Of a DNA stretch of 64,000 bases, positions 35,748 through 44,407 are shown piece by piece. The stretch's first letter is position 1; every line of letters begins with the position of its first letter. The notes beneath the pieces are model-generated. The model worked only from the letters and a program-made list of their open reading frames with translations. It was not told the origin of the DNA and did not search any database. The position numbers and the translations under genes were made by a program. This stretch comes from DASQUK01 sp046726215. Its GTDB lineage: Bacteria > Actinomycetota > Acidimicrobiia > Acidimicrobiales > VFJN01. Where the stretch lies: positions 16,709-80,708 of the forward strand of contig JBKPAA010000040.1 of assembly GCA_046726215.1 (NCBI GenBank). The letters run 5' to 3'.

Positions 35748-36605
35748 ATGGGGGGATCGGAGGGCCGCGACGCCCTCGCGGGCGGCGACCAGGCCTACCT
35801 CCGCGACGTCCAGTACCGCGACAGCACGCGCCTGGCCGCCCGCGCCAGCCTCCATGTCAAGTACAGCACCGCCCCGGTCGCCTGGTACCGGTGGGTGGCG
35901 ATGCAGGTTCCCTGGCCCGCCCGCGCTCGCGTGCTCGAGGTCGGCTGCGGCGCCGGGTGGCTGTGGGCCGAGGCCTCGGCACACCTGTCCGGCGGTCTCG
36001 ACCTGACCCTCAGCGACCTGTCGCGGGGAATGGTGGTCGAGGCGGTCGAGCGGGTCGGCGGTCTCGGGCGCCACCGGCGGGTCGAGGGACGCGTCGCGGA
36101 CGCGCAGGCCCTGCCGTTCACGCCCGATTGCTTCGACGTGGTCGTCGCCAACCACATGCTGTACCACGTCCCCGATCCCCGCATGGCCGTCGCCGAGCTG
36201 GCCCGGGTCGTCCGTCCGGGCGGCGTGGTCATCGCCGGCACCGTGGGCCCCAGCCATCTCCGCGAGCTCGACGACATCCGTGCCGAGGTGTTCGATCAGC
36301 CGCGCATCGCCGCCCCCGTCGCGATCTTCGGCGTCGAGGTGGGCGAACCCATGCTGCGCGGTTGCTTCGTCGACGTGGAGTGGCGCCACTACGACGACTG
36401 GCTCGACTGCACCGACCCCGACGACGTGCTGGCGTTCCTCGCCTCGACGCCGCCCGTGGAGGGCGCCAGCAACGAAGAGCGTCGCCGCGTGGTGGACGCC
36501 ATCCACCGCCGCTTCGCCGCCGGCGGTGGTCGAATGCGCGTGAGCAAGGAGACCGGCGTCTTCGTGTGCACCGGCCCACGGGTGGGGTCGCGCGCCGCGA
36601 TCTGA
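35748..36605 (+). CDS. Class I SAM-dependent methyltransferase
   Basis: 285 residues. SAM-binding motif I is VLEVGCGAGWLW (residues ~63-74), the acidic residue after strand 2 lies in LTLSDLSRGM, and the methyltransferase-11-type ANHMLYHVPDPRMAV segment follows, then RPGGVVIAGTVG. The C-terminal part should define the substrate, which is unknown. A strong hairpin follows the stop. Confidence 0.9.
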   Translation: MGGSEGRDALAGGDQAYLRDVQYRDSTRLAARASLHVKYSTAPVAWYRWVAMQVPWPARARVLEVGCGAGWLWAEASAHLSGGLDLTLSDLSRGMVVEAVERVGGLGRHRRVEGRVADAQALPFTPDCFDVVVANHMLYHVPDPRMAVAELARVVRPGGVVIAGTVGPSHLRELDDIRAEVFDQPRIAAPVAIFGVEVGEPMLRGCFVDVEWRHYDDWLDCTDPDDVLAFLASTPPVEGASNEERRRVVDAIHRRFAAGGGRMRVSKETGVFVCTGPRVGSRAAI

Positions 36606-36615
36606 GGCCAGGCGC

Positions 36616-36653
36616 GACGAAGGCGGCGCAACCCCAGCGGCGCCGCCTTCGTC
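36616..36653. terminator. Strong hairpin between convergent methyltransferase and Rpf-like genes
   Basis: A perfect 13-bp stem (36616-36628 with 36641-36653) and a 12-nt loop, with outer CTGAGGC/GCCTCAG pairing further out. No T-run follows. The position between two stops fits a bidirectional terminator. Confidence 0.6.
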
Positions 36654-36684
36654 AGCCTCAGGCCGGGTGGCTACGGCTCGATCA

Positions 36685-37398
36685 TCAGCGCCAGCCGAGC
36701 TGGGCGGTACAAGCGGGCCACGCCCCCCAACCCGACGAGGCGTAGAGGCGCTGGCCCATCGTGATCTGGGTTTCGCGGGAGGCTTCGTGCGGGAAGCCCG
36801 TGCCCCCGACCGCCTGCCAGGTGCCGAGCGAGAACTGCAGGCCGCCGTAGTACCCGTTGCCGGTGTTGATGTGCCAGTCGCCGCCCGACTCGCACTGCGC
36901 CAGCGCGTCCCACGTGGCGTAGCTGTTGGGGTCGCCGAGGCCGCCGCCGCTGTCGGGCGGGGGAGGCGGCGATTCGGTGGTCGGCGGTTCGGTCGGAGGT
37001 GGCGGTGGTTCAGTGGGAGGCGGAGGCGGCTCCGTGGTGGTCGTGGGGGGCGCCGTCGTCGTGGTCGTCGGCGCCGGGGTGGTCGTGGTGCGCCGCAGGC
37101 CCTGGGCATGCGCCTTGTCGTAGGCGGCCCATTCGGACGGGCGCTGGGCGTTGATGAGCGAGGTCTCCGAGTCGCCGGCGGCCTCGACACTCTCGTCGCT
37201 GCCGTCGGGAAGGACGATGGTGGCCAGCGCCACGGGCCCGATCAGGAGGGCCGCGCCCAGCAAGCCACCGACGATGGCCCGCCGGGCGGTCCGCCCCGGC
37301 GCCGGGGCGTCGGTTTGGTCGTAGTAACTGGGAGGGTGATCCGGGTAACTGGGAGGGTGATCCGGGTAACTGCGAGGGTGATCCGTTCGCTCGGACAT
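36685..37398 (-). CDS. Transglycosylase-like (resuscitation-promoting-factor domain) protein
   Basis: 237 residues from ATG 37398, with AAGGAG 10 nt upstream. A short N-terminus with PPSYPDH repeats is followed by one membrane or signal-anchor helix (~45-65), a long Thr/Pro-rich linker (~95-160) and a C-terminal Rpf-type lysozyme-like domain of ~75 residues. The latter has the catalytic Glu in LAQCESGGDWHINTGNG (given as CESGGDW), GGLQFSLGTWQA and a closing C-T-A-Q-L-G-W. It should cleave peptidoglycan at the cell surface, aiding growth or resuscitation. Confidence 0.9.
   Translation of the reverse strand: MSERTDHPRSYPDHPPSYPDHPPSYYDQTDAPAPGRTARRAIVGGLLGAALLIGPVALATIVLPDGSDESVEAAGDSETSLINAQRPSEWAAYDKAHAQGLRRTTTTPAPTTTTTAPPTTTTEPPPPPTEPPPPPTEPPTTESPPPPPDSGGGLGDPNSYATWDALAQCESGGDWHINTGNGYYGGLQFSLGTWQAVGGTGFPHEASRETQITMGQRLYASSGWGAWPACTAQLGWR
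37325..37387. repeat. Three tandem 21-bp units encoding PPSYPDH-type repeats
   Basis: Units at 37325-37345, 37346-37366 and 37367-37387. The first two are identical and the third differs at the ends. On the minus strand they encode heptapeptides of the PPSYPDH type in the cytoplasmic tail of the Rpf-like protein; copy number could vary by slippage. Confidence 0.8.
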
Positions 37399-37721
37399 CA
37401 GAGGGGGACTCCTTCGGTCAGAGCGCGCGGGGGAGCGGTAGAGGGATTGGGAAGCAACCAGGGGCGCCCCAGCGCGTGCCATCCTGTGCGGTTGGTGAAA
37501 GGAGTTTGTCACTATCGCAATGCTTTCGCAACATCTGGCGCCAAACGCGGGTGCCAGCCGCCCCCCAAGCGGCGATGTCGACGGATCCCCAGAACGCTGT
37601 CACCGTAGATCGTGGCGACCCTCCCGCGCCGCACTTGTGGGCGATCTCCCCCGAAACGCGATCGGACCGGCTGTGGGCGATTGCCACGCTCACGCCCCGC
37701 CGTGCGATCGGTGCTCGCTCG
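37399..37721. other. 323-bp intergenic region upstream of the Rpf-like gene
   Basis: It holds no convincing gene. The part nearest the Rpf-like start is GC-rich with the AAGGAG site. A relatively AT-rich patch at 37485-37545 is the likely promoter area, implying a leader of about 100 nt or more. I looked for a c-di-AMP (ydaO) riboswitch, common before actinobacterial rpf genes, and did not find its conserved blocks. Confidence 0.5.
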
Positions 37722-38651
37722 TCAGGGCGGCTCGTCGGGCGCGGGGGACGATGCCGCCTCACCGAGCGACGCCCGCACCACCTGGCTCACGGCCCTGGCG
37801 AGGTTGGGTGCCAGCAGGCTGCACGCGGCGTCGACCAGGTCGTCGAGGGCGGGGAACGCCCCCAGGACCCATCGAGCCCACATGCCGTCGTCCATCCATA
37901 CGGCCACCCGTGCATCGGGCACAGGCCCCGGAACGTCGACCACCGCAGGGTCGGCGCGCAGGCGGGCCCATGGCCAGGCATCGGCCAGCGCCCGCGTGGC
38001 GTCGGCGAGCGTGTCGGGGTCGGGGCCGAGGCCGAGCCCGGACCACCGGGCTGTGACAACGGACGATGCCGGGTGGAGCCGCGTCACGTCACGCCACGTG
38101 TGAGGCCCGGGACCAGCGCCACCCGCACCGCCGGATCCGGCGACCGCGTCGACCAGGCGGTCGAGCCAGCACCGGGTCCACAGCCCGACCGTCGTGGGGG
38201 GTGGCGGCGCCGTCGCCAGGCCCAGTGCGCGCCGGCAGGCGTCGGCCACCGCGCCCTCGGGCGGACCCGGCAGGGCGGTGAGCCCGTCGGCTCGCCGGAG
38301 CAGCCCCGCACCCCGACCCGATCGGTCGATGAGCACCGTGATGCGCACGCCGGGCGACTCGGCGCTGCGCACCACGCGGCCCCCGCCGGCGACGGGATGT
38401 TGCAGGCCACGGCTCGACACCCCCAGTGCCCACCAGTGCGCCGGGGCGACGAAGCCCAACAGCAGGTCGAGCGGATGGACCGGATCGATGGGGTAGCAAG
38501 CGAGCTCACCCGGGGGGTTGGCCTCGGATACCGATACCCGCAGCAGCGCGCCCGTGGGTGCGCGAGCGCCGAGCCCCGCGATGTTGGCGTCGGCGCTCTC
38601 GACGTGGGTGTTGAGAGAGCGATCGGACGGGGATGGAACGGGTCGTGACAT
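37722..38651 (-). CDS. Protein of unknown function (309 residues)
   Basis: From ATG 38651. A soluble protein rich in Ala, Gly, Pro and Trp, with segments such as DLLLGFVAPAHWWALG, GVRITVLIDRSGRGAG and RVAVWMDDGMWARWVLGAFP. No membrane helix, signal peptide or known motif is evident. The coding bias (G/C at third positions) and absence of a better frame support it. It is transcribed toward the Rpf-like gene but 323 bp away. Confidence 0.6.
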   Translation of the reverse strand: MSRPVPSPSDRSLNTHVESADANIAGLGARAPTGALLRVSVSEANPPGELACYPIDPVHPLDLLLGFVAPAHWWALGVSSRGLQHPVAGGGRVVRSAESPGVRITVLIDRSGRGAGLLRRADGLTALPGPPEGAVADACRRALGLATAPPPPTTVGLWTRCWLDRLVDAVAGSGGAGGAGPGPHTWRDVTRLHPASSVVTARWSGLGLGPDPDTLADATRALADAWPWARLRADPAVVDVPGPVPDARVAVWMDDGMWARWVLGAFPALDDLVDAACSLLAPNLARAVSQVVRASLGEAASSPAPDEPP

Positions 38652-38877
38652 CGGACGCCTCCGGTGCTGCAGATGCCGTGCAAGTGGCGATCTGCACCGG
38701 ACGACACCGGCGGGCGATCACGAACCCGTGATGCAGACCCTAACGAGGGGCTGTGACATCGAGCGGCGGCGGGAGCGGGCGATCACCGGCGGAGCCGACG
38801 CCTGGCCCGTTCCGCGGATTCGGCGCGGGAGCAAACCGTGACGTGAACCGCAGCCGTGCGGACGGCGGAACGAGATC

Positions 38878-39453
38878 TCACCAGGCGCGGCGCTGGGCGA
38901 GCAGCCGGGCCAGGCGGGCGTCGCTGGCGACGTAGGCGGCGAGCGCCGAGGGCGACAGATCGTGGATCCGGGCCCTGTCCACCTCGACCGGTGTCAGCCC
39001 GACGAGCCGTGCGATGGCCTTGAGCGAACACGAGATGCCGAGCGCGGGTCCCACGTCGCTGCGGTAGAGCTGGTAGGCGTCGAGGTGGCGGTGGCCGTGC
39101 CAGCAGGCCCGGTAGGCGCCGCGGTGCCCCGGGAGGGGCTCTCGGCGCGAGGGGATGCGCGGGTCGAGGGTGAGTCGCAGCCCCAGCGCCACCCCATGGT
39201 GGGCCGCCCGATCGGCCAGGAACGGCAGGTCGAAGAAGGCGCCGTTCCACGTGGCCAGGACGCCCGGTGACAACCCTGCGAGGCGGGCGTCGACGGCTGC
39301 GAGCATCTCGGCCTCGGATCCATCGAACACCTCGTCGCCCTCGGGGACCGACAGCGCCACGGTGACGATCCCGCCGACCGCCGGGTCGAGGCCGTCCACC
39401 GACGTGTCGGTCTCGATGTCGAGCCCGTAGACCGGCCCCCGGGAACGAGCCAT
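38878..39453 (-). CDS. DEDDy-type 3'-5' exonuclease (RNase H-like) domain protein
   Basis: 191 residues from ATG 39453. The ribonuclease-H-like exonuclease motifs are all visible: Exo I GLDIET (Asp and Glu), Exo II ATWNGAFFDLPFL (Asp) and Exo III YVASD (Tyr-x3-Asp). The proofreading-type site therefore looks complete. It is a stand-alone domain like that of predicted PolB-related exonucleases, and probably acts on DNA or RNA ends. It lies 29 bp downstream of the PIN-PhoH gene; a TAGAAA box sits 7 nt before the ATG. Confidence 0.8.
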   Translation of the reverse strand: MARSRGPVYGLDIETDTSVDGLDPAVGGIVTVALSVPEGDEVFDGSEAEMLAAVDARLAGLSPGVLATWNGAFFDLPFLADRAAHHGVALGLRLTLDPRIPSRREPLPGHRGAYRACWHGHRHLDAYQLYRSDVGPALGISCSLKAIARLVGLTPVEVDRARIHDLSPSALAAYVASDARLARLLAQRRAW

Positions 39454-39460
39454 GGGCCCT

Positions 39461-39466
39461 TTTCTA
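39461..39466 (-). promoter_or_regulatory. Possible -10-like box TAGAAA before the exonuclease gene
   Basis: TAGAAA on the minus strand ends 7 nt before ATG 39453. The last base is A instead of T, so it is weaker than the others. Confidence 0.3.
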
Positions 39467-39482
39467 CGCCGTCGTCGCCGGC

Positions 39483-40820
39483 CTACGGGACGAGGGTGCC
39501 CGATCGGGCACCCTCGTGGGCGCCGTCGAGCACCTCGGTGACCAGTGCCGCCACCGGGCTGCGCTCGGCCCGCGTCAGCGAGATGTGGGCGAAGAGAGGG
39601 TGGCCCTTGAGCGTCTCGGTCACCGAGACCACCCCATCGTGGCGACCCACTCGCAGGTTGTCGCGCTGGGCGACGTCGTGGGTCAGCACCACCCGGCTGC
39701 CCCGGCCCAGTCGGCTGAGCGCCGTGAGCAGCACCGTTCGCTCGAGGTTCTGCGCCTCGTCGATGATCACGAAGCTGTCGGTCAGGTTGCGGCCCCGGAT
39801 GTGGGTGAGGGGCAGCACCTCGAGCAGGCTTCGCCGGAAGACCTCGTCGATCACCTCGCCGCCGGCGATCGCCTCGAGCGCGTCGGTTACCGCCGCACCC
39901 CAGGGCATCATCTTCTCGGCTTCCGAGCCCGGCAGGTAGCCCAGATCCTGCCCGCCGACGGGGAAGATGGGCCGGAACACGATGACCCGATTGTGCGTGC
40001 GCTGCTCGAGCACGGCGTCGAGGCCCGCCGCCAGCGCCAGGACGCTCTTGCCGGTGCCGGCCGGCCCGCCCAGGCTGACGATTCCGACGGCGTGATCTGC
40101 CAGCAGGTCGATGGCGATGCGCTGCTCGGCCGACCGCCCGCGCACGTCGAACAGGGCGCGGTCGCTGCGGGCGAGGTGCACGCGCTTGTCGCCGTGCACC
40201 CGCCCCAGCGCCGACTGCTGGGGGCCGGCGTGGAGCACGACCCCGGTGTTGCACGGCAGGTCGCGGGCGTCGTCCACGTCGGCGACGTGCTCGGCGAAGA
40301 GCTCGTCGATGACCGCGCGCCCGACGTCGAGCTCGACGACGCCACTCCATCCGGTGTCGACCGCCAGCTCGTTGCGGTACTCGTCGGCCTCGAGACCGAC
40401 GATCGACGCCTTGAGCCGCAAGGGTAGGTCCTTGGTCACGACCGCCACGGCGCGACCCTCCGAGGCCAGATTGCGGGCCACGGCCAGGACGCGGTGGTCG
40501 TTGGTATCGCGGGTCAGCGCCGCCGGGAACCCGGCCATCTCGGTGTGGTTGACCTCGACCCGGAGCGTGCCGCCCTGGTCGTTGGCCGGCATCGGCCGGA
40601 GCAGGGACCCGTGCCGGATCCTAAGGTCCTCCAGCATTCGCAGCGTCTGACGCGCCGCCCAACCGAGCTCGGGGTGGTGGCGCTTGGCCTCGAGCTCGGT
40701 GAGCACCACCAGCGGCACCACCACCTCGTGCTCGTCGAAGCGCTGCCAGGCCCAGGGGTCGGCCAGCAGCACCGACGTGTCGACGACGTAGGTGCGGTCT
40801 GAGGGAGGGCGATCGGTCAC
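39483..40820 (-). CDS. PIN domain-PhoH ATPase fusion protein (PhoH2-like)
   Basis: 445 residues from GTG 40820. An N-terminal PIN ribonuclease domain (~10-150; acidic residues D14, E42 and the D105/D108 region) is joined to a PhoH ATPase. The ATPase has Walker A GGPAGTGKS (251-259) and Walker B FVIIDEAQN (~350). In mycobacteria such proteins unwind and cut RNA and behave as a toxin with a small upstream antitoxin. No obvious antitoxin gene overlaps here. The active site looks intact. Confidence 0.93.
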   Translation of the reverse strand: MTDRPPSDRTYVVDTSVLLADPWAWQRFDEHEVVVPLVVLTELEAKRHHPELGWAARQTLRMLEDLRIRHGSLLRPMPANDQGGTLRVEVNHTEMAGFPAALTRDTNDHRVLAVARNLASEGRAVAVVTKDLPLRLKASIVGLEADEYRNELAVDTGWSGVVELDVGRAVIDELFAEHVADVDDARDLPCNTGVVLHAGPQQSALGRVHGDKRVHLARSDRALFDVRGRSAEQRIAIDLLADHAVGIVSLGGPAGTGKSVLALAAGLDAVLEQRTHNRVIVFRPIFPVGGQDLGYLPGSEAEKMMPWGAAVTDALEAIAGGEVIDEVFRRSLLEVLPLTHIRGRNLTDSFVIIDEAQNLERTVLLTALSRLGRGSRVVLTHDVAQRDNLRVGRHDGVVSVTETLKGHPLFAHISLTRAERSPVAALVTEVLDGAHEGARSGTLVP

Positions 40821-40901
40821 GGAACCCCCAGTCGTCGCGGACGGGTCACCGGCGGCCAGTCAAGCCGAGCCCCGGGCCGCAGACGCGGATGGTGGATCCG
40901 G

Positions 40902-41633
40902 TCAGTCGGCGATGGGACGGGATGCGGGCGGCGTGCTGCGGCCACCCGTCACCAGCACCACGTGCAGGGCGGTGGGACCGTGGGCTCCGAGCGTCAGGAG
41001 CTGCTCGATGTCACCGGTTCGGCTCGGCCCGGTGACGACGACCAATGACGGCGGCATCGCGTCGGGCCCCGACCCCAGGCGCCGCAGCACGTCGGCGGGA
41101 GTCGCGAACAACCTGTTCACGGGCAGGACGCACAGGTGAACGGGCGGAAGCAGCGACGTCACCCGCCCGCTGGCGCGGCGACTGTCGAGCACGACCGAAC
41201 CGGTTGCCGCGATGGCGGCCGTCGCCGACGTGACGCCCAGCCCGGCCGCCGAAGCCGTGGCGGGGCTCGCCGGGGCAACCTCCAGGCCGCGGGCGGCGAG
41301 CCGGTCGCCGACGGCGCGGGCCTCGGGCTCGGCGGAGACGACTACCGACGATCCCTCGCGGTCGCTCAGCTCCAGGACGATCCTGTCGAGGAGCGCGTCG
41401 GGCACGTCGTCCTCGACCACGTGGCAGACACCCTCGGCGTGCGCGACGGCGTCGGCGAAGCTGGTGACGAGGTCGTCGGGATCGAGGTTGAGGTACCGGG
41501 GCTCCGGAACGGGGTCGCCGGGGGCTGGCGTCGGGGGCGGCACGTGGACGGGGTTGGCGTGGATCCCCTGCGACAGCAGGCGGCGCGCCGGCGCCAGGAA
41601 GTGCTCCCGATCGCCGTGCTCGGTCCCGGTCAC
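40902..41633 (-). CDS. lutC: Lactate utilization protein C (LUD domain)
   Basis: 243 residues from GTG 41633. The LUD-domain pattern appears as GVTSATAAIAATGSVVLDS, then LLPPVHLCVLPVNRLF, and VVVTGPSRTGDIE. LutC works with LutA and LutB in oxidising L-lactate to pyruvate. It is the third gene of the operon but separated from lutB by a 118-bp gap filled by a long inverted repeat. Confidence 0.88.
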   Translation of the reverse strand: MTGTEHGDREHFLAPARRLLSQGIHANPVHVPPPTPAPGDPVPEPRYLNLDPDDLVTSFADAVAHAEGVCHVVEDDVPDALLDRIVLELSDREGSSVVVSAEPEARAVGDRLAARGLEVAPASPATASAAGLGVTSATAAIAATGSVVLDSRRASGRVTSLLPPVHLCVLPVNRLFATPADVLRRLGSGPDAMPPSLVVVTGPSRTGDIEQLLTLGAHGPTALHVVLVTGGRSTPPASRPIAD

Positions 41634-41652
41634 CGCTTGACCAGCCGACGCC

Positions 41653-41749
41653 CGAGGCAATAGGCACCGGCGCGGGACACTCGAGGCATTGCGGTCCGGG
41701 GGCCGGCCCCCATTGCCTCGAGTGTGTCGGCGCGGTCCCTATTGCCTCG
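41653..41749. repeat. Long inverted repeat (39-bp arms) between lutB and lutC
   Basis: The left arm 41653-41691 and right arm 41711-41749 are both 39 bp and begin at the outside with CGAGGCAATAGG. The inner 12 bp (ACACTCGAGGCA) are also perfect and the middle is partly mismatched. The 19-bp centre is itself a GC palindrome. It starts 2 bp after the lutB stop and ends 19 bp before the lutC start, so it could attenuate lutC expression or be a small mobile palindrome. Confidence 0.85.
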
Positions 41750-41751
41750 AC

Positions 41752-43155
41752 TCACATGCCCTCCCGCCAGCGGTCGCGGAAGCGGTGATCCGCCGGTCGC
41801 GGCACCGTCCGTCCCGCACCCCACGAGCGCCCCAGCGGCAGGCGCCCGGCCAGCGGCGCGACCATGCGACCCCAGGTGGCCAGGCGTGTCGTGGCCCCGT
41901 AGCGGCGGGCGTCCGACCATGCCACCGCCCACGCGTTCCACGCCGCCCGCTCGGCCATGCCCGCGGCCTCCGCCTTGCGCCGCCGCAGTGACAGCAGCAG
42001 GTCCTGCAGCGGGATCTGTACCGGGCAGGCGTCCATGCAGGCTCCGCACAGCGTTGACGCCTCCGCCAGCTCCGCCGCCTCGGGCTGATCTTGGGCGAGC
42101 AGCGGCGTGAGCACGGATCCCATCGGTCCGGGGTACACCCACCCGTAGGCGTGGCCCCCCACCTGCCGGTAGACGGGGCACACGTTGAGGCACGCGCCGC
42201 AGCGGATGCAGGCCAGCATCTCGTGGTACTCGCCGGCCAGCAGGTCGCTGCGGCCGTTGTCGAGGATCACGACGTGGAGCTCGTTCGCGCCGTCGACCTC
42301 GCCCTCACCGCGGGTCCCGGTGACGATGTTGGTGTACGACGAGAGCCGCTGACCGGTGGCGGACCGGGCGAGCAGGGCGAGGAGGAGGTCGGCCTGGGCC
42401 CAGTCGGCGGCCAGGCGCTCCATGCCCAGGACCACGACGTGGACCGGGGGGAGCGCGGTCACCAGGCGCCCGTTGCCCTCGTTGGTGACCAGGACGATCG
42501 ACCCCGTCTCGGCGACGGCGACGTTGGCCCCGGTGATGCCCACCTCGGCGGCCAGGAACACCTCGCGCAGCCGCCCGCGGGCGAAGCCGACCAGCTCGGT
42601 GGGCTCGGTGCCGAGCGTGGGTTCGGCACCGACGGCGTCGACGAACAGATCGTGGATCTGGTGGCGGTCACGGTGCAGCGCCGGGGCGATGATGTGGCTG
42701 GGGGTCTCGTCGGCCAGCTGGATGATCCATTCGCCGAGATCGGTCTCGACCACCTGGGCCCCCGCGGATTCGAGCGCCGAATTGAGGTCGATCTCCTCGG
42801 TGGCCATCGACTTGGACTTGGCCACGCGGGTAGCGCCGCGGCGCCGCACGAGGTCGACGACGTAGGTGCGGGCATCCTCTGCGGTGGGCGCCCAGCACAC
42901 GTGCCCACCCCGGGCCAGCACCTGATCGGCGAACCGCTCCAGCAGGGCAGGCAGCTCGGCCAGGACCTGCTGCTTGACCGCCCGCGCGGCACGGCGCAGG
43001 CCGTCGGCGTCCTCGAGCTCGCTCAGGCCCTCGCGGCGATGGGTGGCGAAGCGGTCCACGGCGCGGGCCACGTTGGTCCGCAGGCGTTCGTTGGCCACCG
43101 CGTCGGCGGTCCGGCTCCGCAGCGTCGTGCCGGCGAGTTGGTGGTGGCCGCTCAC
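41752..43155 (-). CDS. lutB: Lactate utilization iron-sulfur protein B
   Basis: 467 residues, GTG start overlapping the lutA stop (GTGA). The N-terminal LUD-type region is followed by two [4Fe-4S] ferredoxin motifs, CIRCGACLNVCP (residues ~310-321) and CGACMDACP (~363-371), then a short Arg-rich tail. LutB is the electron-transfer and catalytic-core protein of LutABC. A lactate permease is not encoded nearby. Confidence 0.93.
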   Translation of the reverse strand: MSGHHQLAGTTLRSRTADAVANERLRTNVARAVDRFATHRREGLSELEDADGLRRAARAVKQQVLAELPALLERFADQVLARGGHVCWAPTAEDARTYVVDLVRRRGATRVAKSKSMATEEIDLNSALESAGAQVVETDLGEWIIQLADETPSHIIAPALHRDRHQIHDLFVDAVGAEPTLGTEPTELVGFARGRLREVFLAAEVGITGANVAVAETGSIVLVTNEGNGRLVTALPPVHVVVLGMERLAADWAQADLLLALLARSATGQRLSSYTNIVTGTRGEGEVDGANELHVVILDNGRSDLLAGEYHEMLACIRCGACLNVCPVYRQVGGHAYGWVYPGPMGSVLTPLLAQDQPEAAELAEASTLCGACMDACPVQIPLQDLLLSLRRRKAEAAGMAERAAWNAWAVAWSDARRYGATTRLATWGRMVAPLAGRLPLGRSWGAGRTVPRPADHRFRDRWREGM

Positions 43156-43925
43156 GATCCCACCTCAGCAGCGCCGTCGGGTAGCGCCGCGGCCAGGACC
43201 TCGGCGAGGTGACGGACGTGGATGGCGCCGCCGGTTGCATCGGACCGGGTCTGGAGGTGCATGAGGCACGAGGTGTCGCACCCCACCACGACGTCGGGTT
43301 CGACGACCGACAGGGCCCGTAGCTTCTCGTCCGCCATGGCCACCGATGCCTCGGGGAGCTTGACGCTGAAGGTGCCACCGAAGCCGCAGCAGCGGTCGGA
43401 ACCGTCCCACGCGGTCGGCGTGCAGCCATCGACGGCCTCGAGGAGGGACGCGGGCTGGTCGACGATCCGCAGCTCGCGGAGCATGTGGCAGCTCTGGTGC
43501 AGGGCCACGCGCACGGGCCGGTCGAGGCGGAGCGGCGGCATGGCATCCGCCCGGCTGGCCAGGAGCTCGCACAGCTCGTAGGTGTGGGCGCCCACCCGCC
43601 GCGCCCTGGCGGCCGAGTCGGCGTCGCCGACGACGTCGAACAGCTCGGGCCAGAACTGGCGGACCATGGTGGCGCAGGACCCGGCCGGCACCACCACCGC
43701 ATCGGCGCCGCGGTCGAGCTCGGCCTCGAGCGCGCCGAGCGTGGCGCGGGCAACCCTGGCGGCCTCGCGTGCGAACCCGGCGTTCCACGCCGGCTGACCG
43801 CAGCACGTCTGCGCCAGATTGCAGGACACGTCGCAGCCCGCGGCGCGCAGGACGCGCACGCTGGCCTCGCCCACCTCCGGCGCCACCACGTCAACGACAC
43901 AGGTGATCATCAGGGAGACCCGCAC
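43152..43925 (-). CDS. lutA: Lactate utilization protein A, CCG-domain iron-sulfur protein
   Basis: 257 residues from GTG 43925. Two cysteine-rich CCG domains are visible: SCNLAQTCCGQPAWNAG in the first half and DRCCGFGGTFSVKLPE in the second (heterodisulfide-reductase-type iron-sulfur binding). It is the first gene of lutABC, preceded by TAGGGT 6 nt before the GTG and no Shine-Dalgarno. Confidence 0.92.
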   Translation of the reverse strand: MRVSLMITCVVDVVAPEVGEASVRVLRAAGCDVSCNLAQTCCGQPAWNAGFAREAARVARATLGALEAELDRGADAVVVPAGSCATMVRQFWPELFDVVGDADSAARARRVGAHTYELCELLASRADAMPPLRLDRPVRVALHQSCHMLRELRIVDQPASLLEAVDGCTPTAWDGSDRCCGFGGTFSVKLPEASVAMADEKLRALSVVEPDVVVGCDTSCLMHLQTRSDATGGAIHVRHLAEVLAAALPDGAAEVGS

Positions 43926-43931
43926 GGCGCA

Positions 43932-43937
43932 ACCCTA
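43932..43937 (-). promoter_or_regulatory. -10-like box TAGGGT, leaderless start of lutABC
   Basis: TAGGGT on the minus strand ends 6 nt before GTG 43925. Confidence 0.55.
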
Positions 43938-43966
43938 GGGGCCGGCGGCGCTGTGGGCGTTACCCG

Positions 43967-43972
43967 TACGCT
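43967..43972 (+). promoter_or_regulatory. -10-like box TACGCT before the HIT gene
   Basis: TACGCT ends 9 nt before ATG 43982, a little further than usual for leaderless starts. Confidence 0.4.
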
Positions 43973-43981
43973 CTTGGCTCC

Positions 43982-44407
43982 ATGCCCACCCGCCCGTGTC
44001 CGTTCTGCGAGATCGTCGCCGGCACCCGGTCCGCCCACATAGTGCTGGACGACGAGCTGGTCGTCGCCTTCCTCGACGTGCGGCCACTGTTTCCCGGACA
44101 CACGCTGCTGATTCCGCGTGAGCACCTGGAGACGCTGTCCGACCTGCCGACCGAGCGAATGGGTCCCTACTTCGAACGCGCCCAGCGGCTGGCCGGCGCG
44201 ATGCAGGACACGCTGGGAGCGGCGGGATCGTTCGTGGCCATCAACAACCGGGTCAGCCAGAGCGTGCCGCATCTACACACGCATGTGGTGCCCCGGAACC
44301 CCAAGGACGGGCTGCGTGGATTCTTCTGGCCGCGCACCCGCTACGCCGACGAGGCCGAGGCCGCCGCAGTCGCCGCCCGCCTGCGCAAGGCGGTCGAGAT
44401 CCACTAG
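43982..44407 (+). CDS. HIT family nucleotide hydrolase/transferase
   Basis: 141 residues. A zinc-type CPFCEI motif is near the N-terminus and the histidine triad is HLHTHVV (with the preceding H-x-H-x-H pattern from PHLHTH). LDVRPLFPGHTLLIP is the usual nucleotide-binding strand. Members hydrolyse AMP- or dinucleoside-polyphosphate-type substrates. It ends by overlapping the convergent 75-residue gene by 4 bp. Confidence 0.93.
   Translation: MPTRPCPFCEIVAGTRSAHIVLDDELVVAFLDVRPLFPGHTLLIPREHLETLSDLPTERMGPYFERAQRLAGAMQDTLGAAGSFVAINNRVSQSVPHLHTHVVPRNPKDGLRGFFWPRTRYADEAEAAAVAARLRKAVEIH

Noticed and set aside
37325..37387. Short repeats that could suggest a CRISPR array
   Set aside because: The units are contiguous 21-bp tandem copies with no spacers and encode a heptapeptide repeat.
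37399..37560. Possible c-di-AMP (ydaO/yuaA) riboswitch before the Rpf-like gene
   Set aside because: The region is GC-rich and upstream of an rpf-type gene, but the conserved aptamer blocks are absent.
40821..40901. Antitoxin gene partnering the PIN-PhoH protein
   Set aside because: The 81-bp gap is too short and shows no start, Shine-Dalgarno or overlapping ORF of the PhoAT type.
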